From: Malaya genurostris
Taxonomy: Eukaryota; Arthropoda; Insecta; Diptera; Culicidae
DNA: 64,000 nucleotides
Direction of reading: 5' to 3'
Assembly: GCF_030247185.1 (NCBI RefSeq)
Contig: NC_080571.1
Span: forward strand, 42,330,002-42,394,001
Of the stretch, positions 32,358-44,402 are shown one piece after another (position 1 is the stretch's first letter; the number at the start of each line of letters is the position of its first letter). The notes under the pieces are model-generated. The model saw only the letters and a list, made by a program, of their open reading frames with translations, searched no databases and had not been told where the DNA came from. Both the position numbers and the translations under genes were made by a program.

Positions 32358-33998
32358 GTTGAAATCGGTTCAGCCATCTCCGAGAATCTTGCGCGGTAAA
32401 AAATCAACGCGTTTTGTCGATTACGTCACTTATACCATCATATGTCCGGAATCAAAAATCACAGCCATTTGATCTTCGAACTTGATCAATGGCCTAATAA
32501 TAGCTTTCAAACATGTCTAGGCTTGTTGAAATCGGTTCAACCATCTCCAAGAAACTTGCGCGGTAAAAAAACAACACGTTTTGTCGGTTACGTCATTTAT
32601 ACCATCATATCTATGGAACCAAAAGTCACAGCCATTTGATATTCGAACTTGATCAATGGCCTAATAATAGCTTTCAAACATGTCTAGGCTTGTTGAAATC
32701 GGTTCAGCCATCTCCGAGAATCTTGCGCGTTGAAAAATCATCGCGTTTGGTCGATTACGTCATTTATACCATCATATCTCCGGAGCCAAAAGTCACAGCC
32801 ATTTGATCTTCGTACTTGATCAATGGCCTAATAATTGCTTTCAAACGGGCCTAGACTTGTTAAAATTGGTTCAGCCATCTCCGAGAAACTTGCGTGGTAA
32901 AAAAACAACACGTTTTGTCGGTTACGTCATTTATAGCATCATATTTTCGGAACCAAGAATCACAGCCATTTGATCTTCGTACTTGATCCATGGCCTAACA
33001 ATAGCTTTTAAACGGGCCTAGACTTGTTAAAATTGGTTCAGCCATCTCCGAGAAACTTGCGCGGTAAAAAAACAACACGTTTTGTCGGTTACGTCATTTA
33101 TACCATCATATCTATGGAACCAAAAATCACAGCCATTTGATCTTCGAACTTGATCAATGGCCTAATAAAAGCTTTCAAACATGTCTAGGACTGTTGAAAT
33201 CGGTTCAGCCATCTCCGAGAAACTTGCGCGGTAAAAAAACAACACGTTTTGTCGGTTACGTCATTTATACCATCATATCTATGGAACCAAAAATCACAGC
33301 CATTTGATCTTCGAACTTGATCAATGGCCTAATAAAAGCTTTCAAACATGTCTAGGATTGTTGAAATCGGTTCAGCCATCTCCGAGAAACTTGCGCGGTA
33401 AAAAAACAACACGTTTTGTCGGTTACGTCATTTATACCATCTTATCTATGGAACCAAAAATCACAGCCATTTGATCTTCGAACTTGATCAATGGCCTAAT
33501 AAAAGCTTTCAAACATGTCTAGGATTGTTGAAATCGGTTCAGCCATCTCCGAGAAACTTGCGCGGTAAAAAAACAACACGTTTTGTCGGTTACGTCATTT
33601 ATAGCATCATATTTTCGGAACCAAGAATCACAGCCATTTGATCTTCGTACTTGATCCATGGCCTAACAATAGCTTTTAAACGGGCCTAGACTTGTTGAAA
33701 TCGGTTCAGCCATCTCCGAGAAACTTGCGCGGTAAAAAAACAAAACGTTTTGTCGATTACGTCATTTATACCATCATATCTCCGGAACCAAAAGTCACAG
33801 CCATTTGATCTTCGAGCTCGATCAATGACCCGATAGTAGGTTTCAAACGAGCCTAAGTTTGTTAAAATCGGTTTAGCCATCTCTGAGAAAATTGAGCGGT
33901 AAAAAAACAAAACGTTTTGTCGATTACGTCATTTATACCATCATATCTCCGGAACCAAAAGTCACAGCCCAAATGGCTTCGAGCTTGATCAATGGCCC
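32358..33998. repeat. Tandem array, ten units of exactly 167 bp
   Basis: The anchor 'cagccatctcc' or its close variant starts at 32371, 32538, 32705, 32872, 33039, 33206, 33373, 33540, 33707 and 33874, every step being 167 bp. Units also share 'ttacgtcatttata', 'catcatat', 'cacagccatttgatcttcg' and 'gatcaatggcctaa'. Variant words (ttatagcatc, tccatggcctaac) recur at 32931 and 33599, 668 bp (four units) apart, so a higher-order pattern is present. Three central units are nearly identical. Not CRISPR: the whole period is conserved. Confidence 0.97.
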
Positions 33999-34179
33999 GA
34001 CACAAAAAAATTAATGCAATCTTTATTGAAATCGCTAGAACGATGAATAAAATTTTATGTTTGAAGATGATTTCATGCAAATGTTGGCCGCGGCTCCGCT
34101 TTAGATGATCCATGCGCAAGGTCCAATTTTGGTACACTCTCTCCAACATATTGGCCGCAAATTTTTGGCATATTGTAGC

Positions 34180-34780
34180 AAAACTGAATTACCGGTAGCG
34201 ACACTTGCCAATTAATAATGAAACCAAGAAAAGGAGGGTTTTTCGAAAATTTGAGTGATTTGCAACGATTTTTTTTTGTTTATTCAATAGTACAAATAGA
34301 TATCAGCAATAGAAATAAACTCGGAGTAGAAGAAAATCGATTTCCAAGTAATTACTATTACATTTTTCAGTGTGAACTACTATTAAACATGGGAAATCTT
34401 CAGAAATGTGTAAAATTGGGTGAGGTTAGGGTTTTTTCGGTCTATCATTTGGTTAAACAGAAACCAGAGTAATGCTGGTTTCTCGAGTACTAGAATGTTT
34501 AGTGATCGAGTACCATTTATTTTGAATATTTTATTTGTTATTTCCGGGCATTTGACAAAATGGTATTGAAACAAGTATAATGCTCAATTATAAAGAAACG
34601 TTAGTTTCCGCACAATAAATTAAGATCAACATTACCACCTCAGAGTTAAAACTTTTTCTTTCACTTTTACTATGATTTTTTAAATGAATTTACCGGTTTT
34701 TATAAGAATTAATCGTTAAAAAGATGAAGCTATTAAAAATTGTCCTACCGATTTGACAGCTCTTACTGCTTCATTGTGTC
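34180..34780 (-). repeat. Dispersed repeat D, copy 2 (inverted)
   Basis: Inverted copy of 18985-19640. 'ccggtagcgacacttgccaa' opens it and 'atcaacattaccacctcaga' lies near 34625. It sits inside the expanded palindrome-ended element, so it probably inserted there. Confidence 0.75.
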
Positions 34781-35921
34781 AATATAGACCAACTGAACAA
34801 GCTTGACAATGACACAATACACGATTTATGCGTGATCTGTCAAAAAACAGTGTTGCCAAAAAGATACCAGCAAAAAAATCACTCTCAACTTATCTTTCAC
34901 GAAACGGGAGTTTTTTGACCACTGCAGCAATTTGTTTGTCAAATTAGAAATTTTTTCAGTGATTTAATCATACATTAAAGTCTGTCCACGCTAAATTAAG
35001 AACACAAAAAAAATAGTCGCAGAACAAATTTACACAAAATTTAACTAAACCGATGGTTTTTTTCACAATAATAAATTAATATGAATACTAGCTGACCCGT
35101 CGAACTTCGTCTTGCTCAAAAATTGATTTGTTCGAATTTATATCTTCGGAAAGCAGAATTGTCCAAAGACTAAGTGGTTAACGTTTCTCTCCATTATTTT
35201 TCTGATTACCTAACCTACAATCAACGCAATTCGACACCCATTGTGTACACGCCGATGAGCACTCTGGTGTATGGTTTGCGTAGAAGAAGCGTGGGGCACG
35301 CAAAATCAGCAAAATAAAACAATTTATCGTTAATTTTTCAGTTTTCATTGCAAATTTTTCATAGCAAGACCAGATCTACTCTCTATTAATTGAAGTTCAC
35401 AGAAGTGTTCGCTCACCATCACGCGCCAGTGATCACTTGGGTGTATTTAAGCTAGAGCACGTGGGAGCGATTCGTGCGAAGAGAATGTTATTCTCTCGCA
35501 CCAGCTTCTTTCAACACAATCACGCACTCAAAGTCTGTCTGTCTGGACACTGAAAAGAAGTGCGCTTTCCTCTTTGTGTGGAGCGGAGCAAATGTATCCG
35601 CAGTATATAATTGAAACCTACGCCCTGGTGTATCACTCTAGTGAAATGCCATCTCTGATGGGAAGACCTTTCATTTGCGACTAGTTTGATCAAAATCGGT
35701 CCAGCTATCCCTGAGATCTGGACCTCTTTGTTGACAACACACATACAGACCCACACACATACACACACGGACATTTTCTCAGTTAGTCGAGCTGAATCGA
35801 TTGGTATATGCCAATTTTTCTAAAGTTTGAGCGAATTCTATACCTTTTTGCCTCTCTCATATAGAAAGGTTATACAATCACTTGAAAAATCGACTAGTAA
35901 GGAGGGCTAAGTGTCATATAC

Positions 35922-37600
35922 TGTAGCAGTCACGTTTGTCATGATTCAAATAAGTCAGCCGCCGCTTGAAATAATTCCCTTCCGTGTAAAAAGTTAAGCA
36001 TCTCTAATCAGATGAAGAATGAACACCGGCGGCTAATCGACATTTCTTTGCGCATACAAACTTTTTCTCTTCTTTATATAACCGATCGGTCTCACTATAT
36101 TGCAAAACCAATACGAATGGTGAGGTTTCAGCCTCCGAAGAGTCCTCTTACGCGTAGTCTTATCAATGTTCGCCAGATAACGATTTGAACGCAAAAAGGG
36201 TATTGGCGCGAGATGGTTGAATGCATAAGATTCGAGAGGGAATGAGCTAACGAATCTTTAAACTATTGTCCAAGAAGTTCGGTTTTCGAAAATACGAATC
36301 TTACTTCGGTAAAATTACGTACTTCCGGTTAGCTAAGACTGAAATTCGGCATTCTGAGGGTTTTAGGGAAAAGGTCTGATCCATTTTCATCTAGACCGTG
36401 GAAGAGGCTAGAGTGCGTGTTTTTACTTTTGTTCCGCGGTGCGTGTTAGAAGGTGTTGCGTTAATATTAGCAGTAGAAAGTGCGGGAAAAGATCGTGTGC
36501 GTTGGAAGGAAATTATAACAAAGACGCTCTTCGGCTCGCCGCACCGTTCTTCATCCAGCGACGCGCTCTAGACCCCACGCTCTGGCTTGGAAATTCTGGC
36601 AATCTCCGTCAAAATCGCCAGAAGGGCGAAGTTCATCATTTTCCGCCCATCAGAGCCACACGTCACAACCAACCGGTCTGCACGTTTTTGTTGCTGACAG
36701 CAGTCCGGCGTTCCGACACTGTCAGCAGTTACCCACGAAGGACGTCCAACCGTAAACCCGCTCCGGCGTCGGCATACTGAAACGCCGTCAGCGCAGAATC
36801 ATTCGTTTCGACGCCAGCATCGTCATCATTCGGCGGAGCGTCGCAATACAGGCAGGTAGCAGCGAAGAAAGCTGTAAGTACGCTATAAATTAAATCCATG
36901 CGCATGGTTAAAAAGGGGGTAGCCTAGACACCCACCTAAAAGTGAGCTTTAAATCTAGTATTATGGCACCTTAACGAAGATAGCTAGATATCCACCCGCA
37001 CACAGTTAGGTACCAATTAGTATAGGCAACACCGAGATGGAAACCTAGGTTAGGATTACGAATTGCTAAAGTTAACTCAATAAATTTAAAAATGTTTCTG
37101 TTCTCTCGATAAATGATGTGTTTATATTATTCAGGAAGATAGTCGCTATAGTTAAACAGATGTTACTGGTTTGAGGAGGTATCTCATGTTTCGCGTCGTT
37201 GTAATTGTGTAGTTTTGTGATTTACTCCGAGTTGGACTACTTGGGAATCTTAGTCCCACCACTCGCGTTTCGGATACGGTTTAGGGTTCTGGGTGGACGA
37301 TTTCCTCCAGTGATGATACGCGCGAGTTGGTGTTCTTAGGTTATCTGAATAGAGAAACGAATTTCTTGGGTTTTGTTGCGGTATAGTTGATTGTTGAACT
37401 GAGTACCTTTCGGATCGGTTGTGTTTGCCAGATCGTTCCCCTAAACTCTTTTATAACGACCCGCCCTGAGGCTGGGTTTCTGGTCGGGCAACCCTAGGCA
37501 CGACAAGTGGTCCTCGAAAGAGGTGGCGCTTAAACCATTTGTTCGGATAGGTGGAGCGATTAGACAGACCGATATTGGTAGCATCGTCGTGCCCGCTACA
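35922..37600. mobile_element. Solo LTR, 1679 bp, with 4-bp target duplication
   Basis: Begins TGTAGC, ends GCTACA, and is flanked by 'atac' at 35918-35921 and 37601-37604, splitting the family word 'tcatataccattcg'. It has features of an LTR read on the plus strand: a TATA-like 'tttatataacc' near 36074 and AATAAA near 37079. There is no protease, RT or integrase. A 4-bp duplication is usual for Ty3/gypsy elements; BEL/Pao is also possible. The 113-residue frame at 36439-36780 lies wholly inside and is unlikely to be a gene. Confidence 0.8.
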
Positions 37601-38069
37601 ATACCATTCGACTCAGTTCATCGAGCTGAGCAATGTCTGTGTGTGTGTATGTGTCAAATAATCTCACTAGGTTTTCTCGGAGATGGCTCAACCGATTTCC
37701 ACAAACTTAGATTCAAATAAAAGGTCTCATGGTCCCATACGGAATTCCTGAATGTCATCCGGATCCGACTTCCGGCTCCGGAGTTATAGGATAAAGTGTG
37801 TTCAAGATTGTACACCGTCACTTAAACTGGCGGAACAAAACCGTAAAAAATGTTGTAAACTGGGCTCAAACCCCTTATTCCCAATCTTAGGCTGAAATGA
37901 AAGGTCTTATGGTACTACCAAAAATTACTGCTTATTTTCGGGTACAACAAACATTTATAAAAAATAAAATATTGTATAAAATCTTCAAAATTTGAATACC
38001 GGTTCTCGGGTTCCCACTTCGTTTTCTTAAGAATAACCTACGCGAGCAAAGTATTGTTTCATTCTGTAT

Positions 38070-41000
38070 TTTTTTTTTTTCATAAATACGTTTATTTCAT
38101 AGGCAATATACATAAGTTTTTCTTCGCCGTGGCATCCACAATACATAGTAGTTTAAACCTAATACATTTCGAATATCATATTAGTATGTTGGTACTCATT
38201 AGTTAATCTAAACACTGTTTTTATCAAGCGAGTTGCTATTTTAAATTACATTAAATAAAATACATTTATTTTGTACATGATCTTATAACTATTTCAGGAT
38301 TGTTTGTATCAGTTCACCACTTATATTCAATATCCTATAGTTGGCTATTGGTTGAACTCATGGAAGAGAAAACAGTTTAACATAAAATAAAATTTAAATT
38401 GGAACTCCAATGGATTTAATGAAATGATAAAGAAGTTTCATGTATGGAAGGTCACGACAAGCAAGAATGTCGCGAACTGGGACATTGGATAGTCTACTTT
38501 GGGTACGCAAGGAATTTATTAGTTGAGATCTGACATCACGAAACTCCACGCATGTCCAAACAACATGGTCAATATCGCGGTAACCTTCGCCGCAAGCACA
38601 ATGATTAGTCTCGGAAAGTCCAATTCGAAGGAGATGTGCATCTAACGTGTAGTGATTGGACATGAGTCTGGACATCACACGAATGAAATCTCTACTCACA
38701 TCCAGTCCCCTGAACCATGCCTTTGTCGATATTTTAGGAATAATTGAGTGCATCCACCGACCCAGATCATCTTTATCCCAAGAAGCTTGCCAGCTGGCAA
38801 GTGTTCTTTGGCGAGACGCGCTATAGAATTCGTTGAAAGCAATCGGTCTCTCATAAATTTCACCCTCAATAGCACCACGTTTGGCTAAAATATCGGCTCT
38901 TTCATTGCCTGGAATGGAGCAATGAGCCGGAACCCAAACTATTGTGATTAGATAATTATTATTCAATATGTCGTTCAGACACTGTTTTATTTTACCCAAG
39001 AAAAACGGTTCATTTTTGCCAGCAGCGTTTGAGCGAATGGCTTCAATTGCACTCAGACTATCTGTGAAGAGGAAATAATGGTTTGGAGATAATGTGACGA
39101 TTACATTCAAGCTATAATGAACTGCTGCTAACTCTGCTATATAAACAGATGCAGGTTCTTGAAGCTTGAATGAGGCCGAAACATTATTGTTGAACATACC
39201 AAACCCTGTCGCTTCTTCCATTCGCGATCCGTCCGTGTAAAACATTTTCTCAGAGTTAATATGCCTGAACTTACTTGAAAATATTTTTGGGATTTCCATA
39301 GAGCGTAGGTGGTCCGGGATACCACGCACTTCGCGCTGCATGGATGTGTCGAAAAATAAAGTTGAGTCAGGTACATTTAGGAGGCTGACACGGATAGGAA
39401 TATATCTTGAAGGGTTGATTTCCTGTGACATATGGTTAAAATATACTGTCATGAATTTTGTTTGAGATCGAAGCTCGACTAGTCGTTCGAAATTATTAAT
39501 TACCATGGGATTCAGCACATCACATCTTATTAGCAGGCGTGATGAAAGCTCCCAAAATCGATCTTTTAATGGAAGAACTCCCGCCAGAACTTCAAGACTC
39601 ATTGTATGTGTCGAATGCATGCAGCCTAAAGCAATTCGCAAACAACGGTACTGAATTCGCTCAAGTTTGATAATATGAGAATTTGCAGCGGAACGAAAAC
39701 AAACGCATCCATATTCCATCACTGAAAGTATCGTTGTCTGATACAATTTTATTAGATCTTGCGGATGAGCACCCCACCAAGACCCTGTTATTGTTCGAAG
39801 AAAATTTACTCTTTGTTGGCATTTCGTTATCAGATACCTAATGTGTCCTCCCCACGTGCATTTGGAATCAAACCACACCCCGAGGTATTTGAAAGTCAAA
39901 ACCTGTTCGATTATTCTTCCCATCATATGAAGCTGAAGTTGCGCGGGATCATGCTTTTTTGAAAAGACGACCAGCTCTGTTTTCTCCGCAGAGAATTCGA
40001 TACCAAGATGAACAGCCCAAACGGACAATTTATCTAAGGTATCTTGCAATGGTTTTTGCAGATCAATAGCTTTGGATCCAGTAACTGAAACCACGCCATC
40101 ATCTGCCAATTGTCTTAGTGTACATGGGGTTACTAGACAGCTGTCAATGTCATTCACGTAAAAATTATAGAGGAGCGGACTGAGGCATGAGCCTTGCGGG
40201 AGACCCATGTAGCTAATTCTGATTGTTGCCAAATCGCCATGTGAAAAATGCATGCGTTTCTCTGACAAAAGGTTGTGCAAATAATTATTTATAACCGCTG
40301 GGAGTCCATGTTGGTGGAGCTTGTCTGAAAGAACATCAATGGAAACTGAATCAAATGCTCCTTTAATGTCTAAAAATACAGATGCCATTTGTTGCTTTTG
40401 AGCGAAGGCAATTTGGATGTCAGACGAAAGTAATGCAAGGCAATCATTCGTCCCTTTATTTCTACGGAAGCCAAACTGAGTATCTGACAACAAACCGTTC
40501 GTCTCGACCCAAGTGTCGAGACGTCGTAGAATAATTTTTTCGAACAATTTTCTGATGCAGGACAACATCGCAATGGGTCTATATGAGTTGTGATTGGAAG
40601 CTGGTTTCCCCGGCTTTTGAATGGCGATAACTTTCACTTGTCTCCAGTCAGGTGGAACAATATTTTGCTCAAGAAACTTGTTGAACAATTCCAACAAACG
40701 TCTTTTTGCGAGGTCGGGCAGATTCTTCACCAAGTTGAATTTAATTCTGTCCAATCCAGGAGCGTTATTGTTACAAGACATGAGTGCTATGGAAAATTCC
40801 ATCATTGAAAAGGGGCTATCAATGGAATCATCATTTGAAGAAGACTCCCTAACAATGCTATGCGTAGGAACGGAATCTGGACAAACTTTCCTCGCAAAAT
40901 CAAATATCCATCGATTCGAGTACTCCTCACTCTCATTTCCTACGTTACGATTCCTCATTCGTCTGGCCGTATTCCAAAGAGTGCTCATTGAGGTTTCTCT

Positions 41001-41301
41001 TGACAAACCTTCCACAAAATGTCTCCAATAGCTGCATTTCTTAACCCGAAGTATGTTCTTGTACTTGGTTTCTAAAACCAAGAATTTTTCAAAATTCTGA
41101 GGAGTTCCTCCTCCTCGTTTTAAAAACGTCTTGAAAGCATTTTGTTTCGCGTGTTTAGCATCTGAGCACTCTTTGTCCCACCAAGGATTTGGAGGTCTTC
41201 TGTTAGACGATGGACCAAGAAATCGTTTGGTTTGGGCTTGTTCTGCGGCCTCCAGAATCGAACAAACGAGGAAGTCATATTCTTCAAGTGGGGGAAGCTA
41301 T
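38070..41301 (-). mobile_element. 5'-truncated non-LTR retrotransposon with 15-bp target duplication
   Basis: Flanked by 'tgtttcattctgtat' at 38055-38069 and 41302-41316. On the minus strand it ends in a short poly(A) of 11 bases (T-run 38070-38080), the hallmark of target-primed reverse transcription. The 5' end is truncated inside ORF2, just upstream of a PPNPWWDKEC block. The remaining frame has no stop, so the insertion is recent. Confidence 0.95.
38394..41297 (-). CDS. Partial ORF2 (RT and RNase H), I/LOA-like non-LTR element
   Basis: About 967 residues, open at the truncated 5' end and ending with a stop at 38394. The linker after the lost endonuclease has PPNPWWDKECSDAK. Reverse transcriptase has motif 1-2 (VKVIAIQKPGK, SYRPIAMLSC), motif A VFLDIKGAFDSV, motif B GLPQGSCLSPLLYNFYVND and motif C QLADDGVVSV, where L replaces the usual Y or F before ADD. 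RNase H has FYTDGSRMEE, YIAELAAV, LFTDSLSAIEA and WVPAHCSIPGNERADILAK. A C-terminal CACGEGYRDIDHVVWTC is a zinc-finger-like block. It could not mobilise alone because the endonuclease is missing. It differs clearly from the element at 21-24 kb, so two lineages are present. Confidence 0.93.
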   Translation of the reverse strand, partial: LPPLEEYDFLVCSILEAAEQAQTKRFLGPSSNRRPPNPWWDKECSDAKHAKQNAFKTFLKRGGGTPQNFEKFLVLETKYKNILRVKKCSYWRHFVEGLSRETSMSTLWNTARRMRNRNVGNESEEYSNRWIFDFARKVCPDSVPTHSIVRESSSNDDSIDSPFSMMEFSIALMSCNNNAPGLDRIKFNLVKNLPDLAKRRLLELFNKFLEQNIVPPDWRQVKVIAIQKPGKPASNHNSYRPIAMLSCIRKLFEKIILRRLDTWVETNGLLSDTQFGFRRNKGTNDCLALLSSDIQIAFAQKQQMASVFLDIKGAFDSVSIDVLSDKLHQHGLPAVINNYLHNLLSEKRMHFSHGDLATIRISYMGLPQGSCLSPLLYNFYVNDIDSCLVTPCTLRQLADDGVVSVTGSKAIDLQKPLQDTLDKLSVWAVHLGIEFSAEKTELVVFSKKHDPAQLQLHMMGRIIEQVLTFKYLGVWFDSKCTWGGHIRYLITKCQQRVNFLRTITGSWWGAHPQDLIKLYQTTILSVMEYGCVCFRSAANSHIIKLERIQYRCLRIALGCMHSTHTMSLEVLAGVLPLKDRFWELSSRLLIRCDVLNPMVINNFERLVELRSQTKFMTVYFNHMSQEINPSRYIPIRVSLLNVPDSTLFFDTSMQREVRGIPDHLRSMEIPKIFSSKFRHINSEKMFYTDGSRMEEATGFGMFNNNVSASFKLQEPASVYIAELAAVHYSLNVIVTLSPNHYFLFTDSLSAIEAIRSNAAGKNEPFFLGKIKQCLNDILNNNYLITIVWVPAHCSIPGNERADILAKRGAIEGEIYERPIAFNEFYSASRQRTLASWQASWDKDDLGRWMHSIIPKISTKAWFRGLDVSRDFIRVMSRLMSNHYTLDAHLLRIGLSETNHCACGEGYRDIDHVVWTCVEFRDVRSQLINSLRTQSRLSNVPVRDILACRDLPYMKLLYHFIKSIGVPI

Positions 41302-41442
41302 GTTTCATTCTGTATGTTATACTAGTTAATGCACAAGCAGTCCCTTGTTTTTTCAAAAATCGAAGAGAAATTTTTTGATTAGAATACCACAATATTATTC
41401 ATGAGAAAGGCATCATTACACCACTAGGTGGATTTAAACAGG

Positions 41443-42099
<657 letters not shown>

Positions 42100-42971
42100 T
42101 TTAATTCCCGAAACATCGTTGACGTTCGCATCGTCGGCTACGCAACACATCCGAACAACTTTCAGCTGCCAGACATGCGACAGACTCATTTCCCCTGTAC
42201 GAAAGGATAACGGATTCGGTTTGCGAAGGGGCCAACTCACACCTGCTTCCAGTGTAGTGAGAAAATCGTTTCCAGCGAACCGGTTCTGCAGCAGAGGGAT
42301 GCTGCGAAAAACGGAAATCTCTTATCACACCTCCAACATCTCTCGCGTTCTCTCATCTCGTGGAAACTCATCTCACTGATAGCGCGGTTCGGGTTTTTCC
42401 TGCTCATCGTAGCTCTCTGTTTTGGGTGACCGCTCTCGGGAAAATCGGTGAGAGCATGACGCGAAAGGATCATCAGGATAATGCTTTGTTTATTTTCTTC
42501 GTTTATTTACCGTAGCGAGTCTTCCGTGGCCGTGTTTGCCCGTGATGCCTGCCAGCAAAGCCAAGCATGACTTTCCAGCGGTTCTCACCGTTTTTTTTTG
42601 TTGTTGTTTTTCATTACACCGACTGAAACCGATCAACCGAACCGTGGATACTGCGGGAGAGCACCAAAACGGTCGGATCGGATGCTGTTTTATCTCAGCC
42701 AGTATCCATGGTGCTTTGTGTGCTGTAAGTTGAACTGACGGGGTGACGACCAAGCAGCTTCGGATGCGAGAGAATGCGAGCTCGGGGCGATGAAAAATGA
42801 GCGTGACATCCCGACAGGGAAACGGCGTTTTTAGATACATTACATCACACAATTTCTGCACAAATCTGCACCAAATTAGTGAGAGTTTTACTTTCAAACC
42901 GTACGGACACGAACCGGAGTCCGGACTGTCGGTGCTCGAGCGCGGCTAACTGGAGTGAAGTGGAACTGATT

Positions 42972-43004
<33 letters not shown>

Positions 43005-44278
43005 TGGTTGGTTGGTTGTCTGGCTAACCGCCTACTTCGGTCGATACGATTTCGGTGTAGTTTCGGTGTGAAAATGACGTGAAGAACGTGAATTCGGTTT
43101 TCTAAGGGGGGAACGAAAAGTCAACATTCAAAGTGAAGAGCAATTGTGAAACCGTGTCGAAATTGACGCTAAGAAGGATTTCACAGTAGAACGTAATAAG
43201 GATTACTTTCACGCTTTCGTGGTCCGGTTGTGGTTCGGTGCGGTGAGAAAAGCATAATGAAAGTGTTTCCGTTGACCCGCCGCCGTCACAGCGGAGGTCG
43301 TTTGGGTCGGATCGGCCGATAAAATCTTCCGAATCTGGGAAATTGCTGTTTCCGTGGGCGCTGCTCTCTCCGGGTCGACGTTTGGGACGTAGGGGGTGAA
43401 AAATGTCCCGGTGAACGGCCGATCAAGACAGTCCCCACTGATCCGAAGACGGGAGCGATAATCGCGATAAGCATCGAACGCATCCGGAAATCGATTTCGT
43501 GCGCGGCATCTTTCCACGGTTTGATGGAAATTCATGGTTTTAAGTGAATCGCAAGATAGCGGTGTTTTGGTGCTCGGCGAAGCTGTACTGAACCGCACAC
43601 CGACCGACCGACCGACCGACCGCCCGCCCGCCCAAGCAAAACGTGGTTTGATTATACATTAGATTTCGGTTCCGGTTCCCCTCGGGTCGTCTACCGAAAA
43701 TAATAGCGGAAGAATCCTGCTTCACAGCCGGTTGTTCCTTTGGGGGTGGCGGTTGTTGTCAGAGTGGTTTTTGGTTGATACAACAATACTTGGTCAATAG
43801 AGAGAGAGAGATAGAGGTGGTGCTGCAAATGCGATCTTGCCTGGTGTGAAGTGATAAATTAATTAATTTTCTCACTCCCGCAGCACAATCGTTCGAGATT
43901 CGTTGCGGTTGCCGGTGGTGAAGGAGAGAGGGCACGCAGTGGTCGGAAAATCCCCAGATAAGAAGAATACAAAAGTTTTTCTCGCTCTCTGTGTGTTGCC
44001 TCCGGATGGCATCCAATGTTCCGAATGGGAGTGTATAATTAAAGAAAGAAAAGTTGTAGCCAGAATAGAAGAAGAAGTTGCGGGTGGCTCGAAATTCGGT
44101 CCAGAGGCTCCGAACTTCTCCGGTAGCGCCAGGCGACGCTTTTTTTGGCCAAGGGTAACGGTGAAGGTTTTTTTTCGTACGCAAAAGAAGTGTGCAGCGG
44201 CACGGAGAGGCGGAGAGGTTTCCCAGTGGTGTCTAGTTACAAGTGATTTCGTGAAACAATTCAGTGGTGATTGTAGGA
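42100..44278 (+). promoter_or_regulatory. GC-richer leader and promoter region upstream of the signal-peptide exon
   Basis: Compared with the surroundings this region is richer in G+C and CpG, lacks recognisable transposons, and contains simple tracts: (TGAC)n near 42970-43005, (CGAC)n followed by CCGC repeats near 43600-43635, and (GA)n near 43800. Such composition suits a developmental gene promoter with a long 5' UTR in mosquitoes. Several short upstream ATGs precede 44279, so translation of the main frame would have to bypass them. The transcription start is not determined. Confidence 0.45.
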
Positions 44279-44402
44279 ATGTGCCGGAAGGGAACTTCGG
44301 CCAGGTTGGCCCTGCTTCTGCAGCTGCTGCTGTTCATCCTGCCAGGATTACTGATGCCAGCTGACGCCTCCATCATCGTCAAGGATAGTGAATACGAAAA
44401 CA
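44279..44402 (+). CDS. First coding exon of a secreted or membrane protein (partial)
   Basis: The ATG at 44279 (context gtaggaATGT) opens MCRKGTSARL followed by a strongly hydrophobic run of leucines (about residues 10-26), then PADA, a plausible signal-peptidase site after residue 30. The mature start reads SIIVKDSEYEN. After 41 codons plus one base comes a strong splice donor, a|gtaagc at 44403, which gives a phase-1 exon. No later exon was found to 64000 on the plus strand, so the next intron would exceed 19 kb, or the call is wrong. The acidic EYEN stretch just after the signal peptide vaguely recalls insect class-2 semaphorins; that name is only a guess. Confidence 0.55.

Larger units (their letters stand above)
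31935..35880 (-). mobile_element. Expanded copy of a palindrome-ended culicine repeat
   Basis: The low end (ccacctagtggtgtgataat, then gcctttct) is the inverse of the right end of the complete copy at 62945-63585. The high end carries 'tcgagctgaatcgattggta' and then the hairpin 'cctctctcatatagaaagg'. Between them lies a 167-bp tandem array (32358-33998), an inverted copy of repeat D (34180-34780), and unique-looking DNA including 'actagctgacccg' at 35089. No coding frame. Compared with about 640 bp for a plain copy, this one is about 3.9 kb through internal amplification and insertion. Confidence 0.65.

Noticed and set aside
32358..33998. Regularly spaced repeats that might suggest a CRISPR-like array
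   Set aside because: The entire 167-bp period is conserved, so there are no unique spacers; the context is a eukaryotic transposon-like repeat.
36439..36780. 113-codon frame in GC-richer DNA
   Set aside because: It lies wholly inside the solo LTR at 35922-37600, with no domain and no splice context.
42490..42897. 135-codon minus-strand frame in the GC-richer leader region
   Set aside because: No domain or splice signals; long antisense frames are expected by chance in GC-richer DNA.
43209..43598. 129-codon minus-strand frame
   Set aside because: Same reasons as the preceding one; it overlaps the presumed 5' UTR of the signal-peptide exon.
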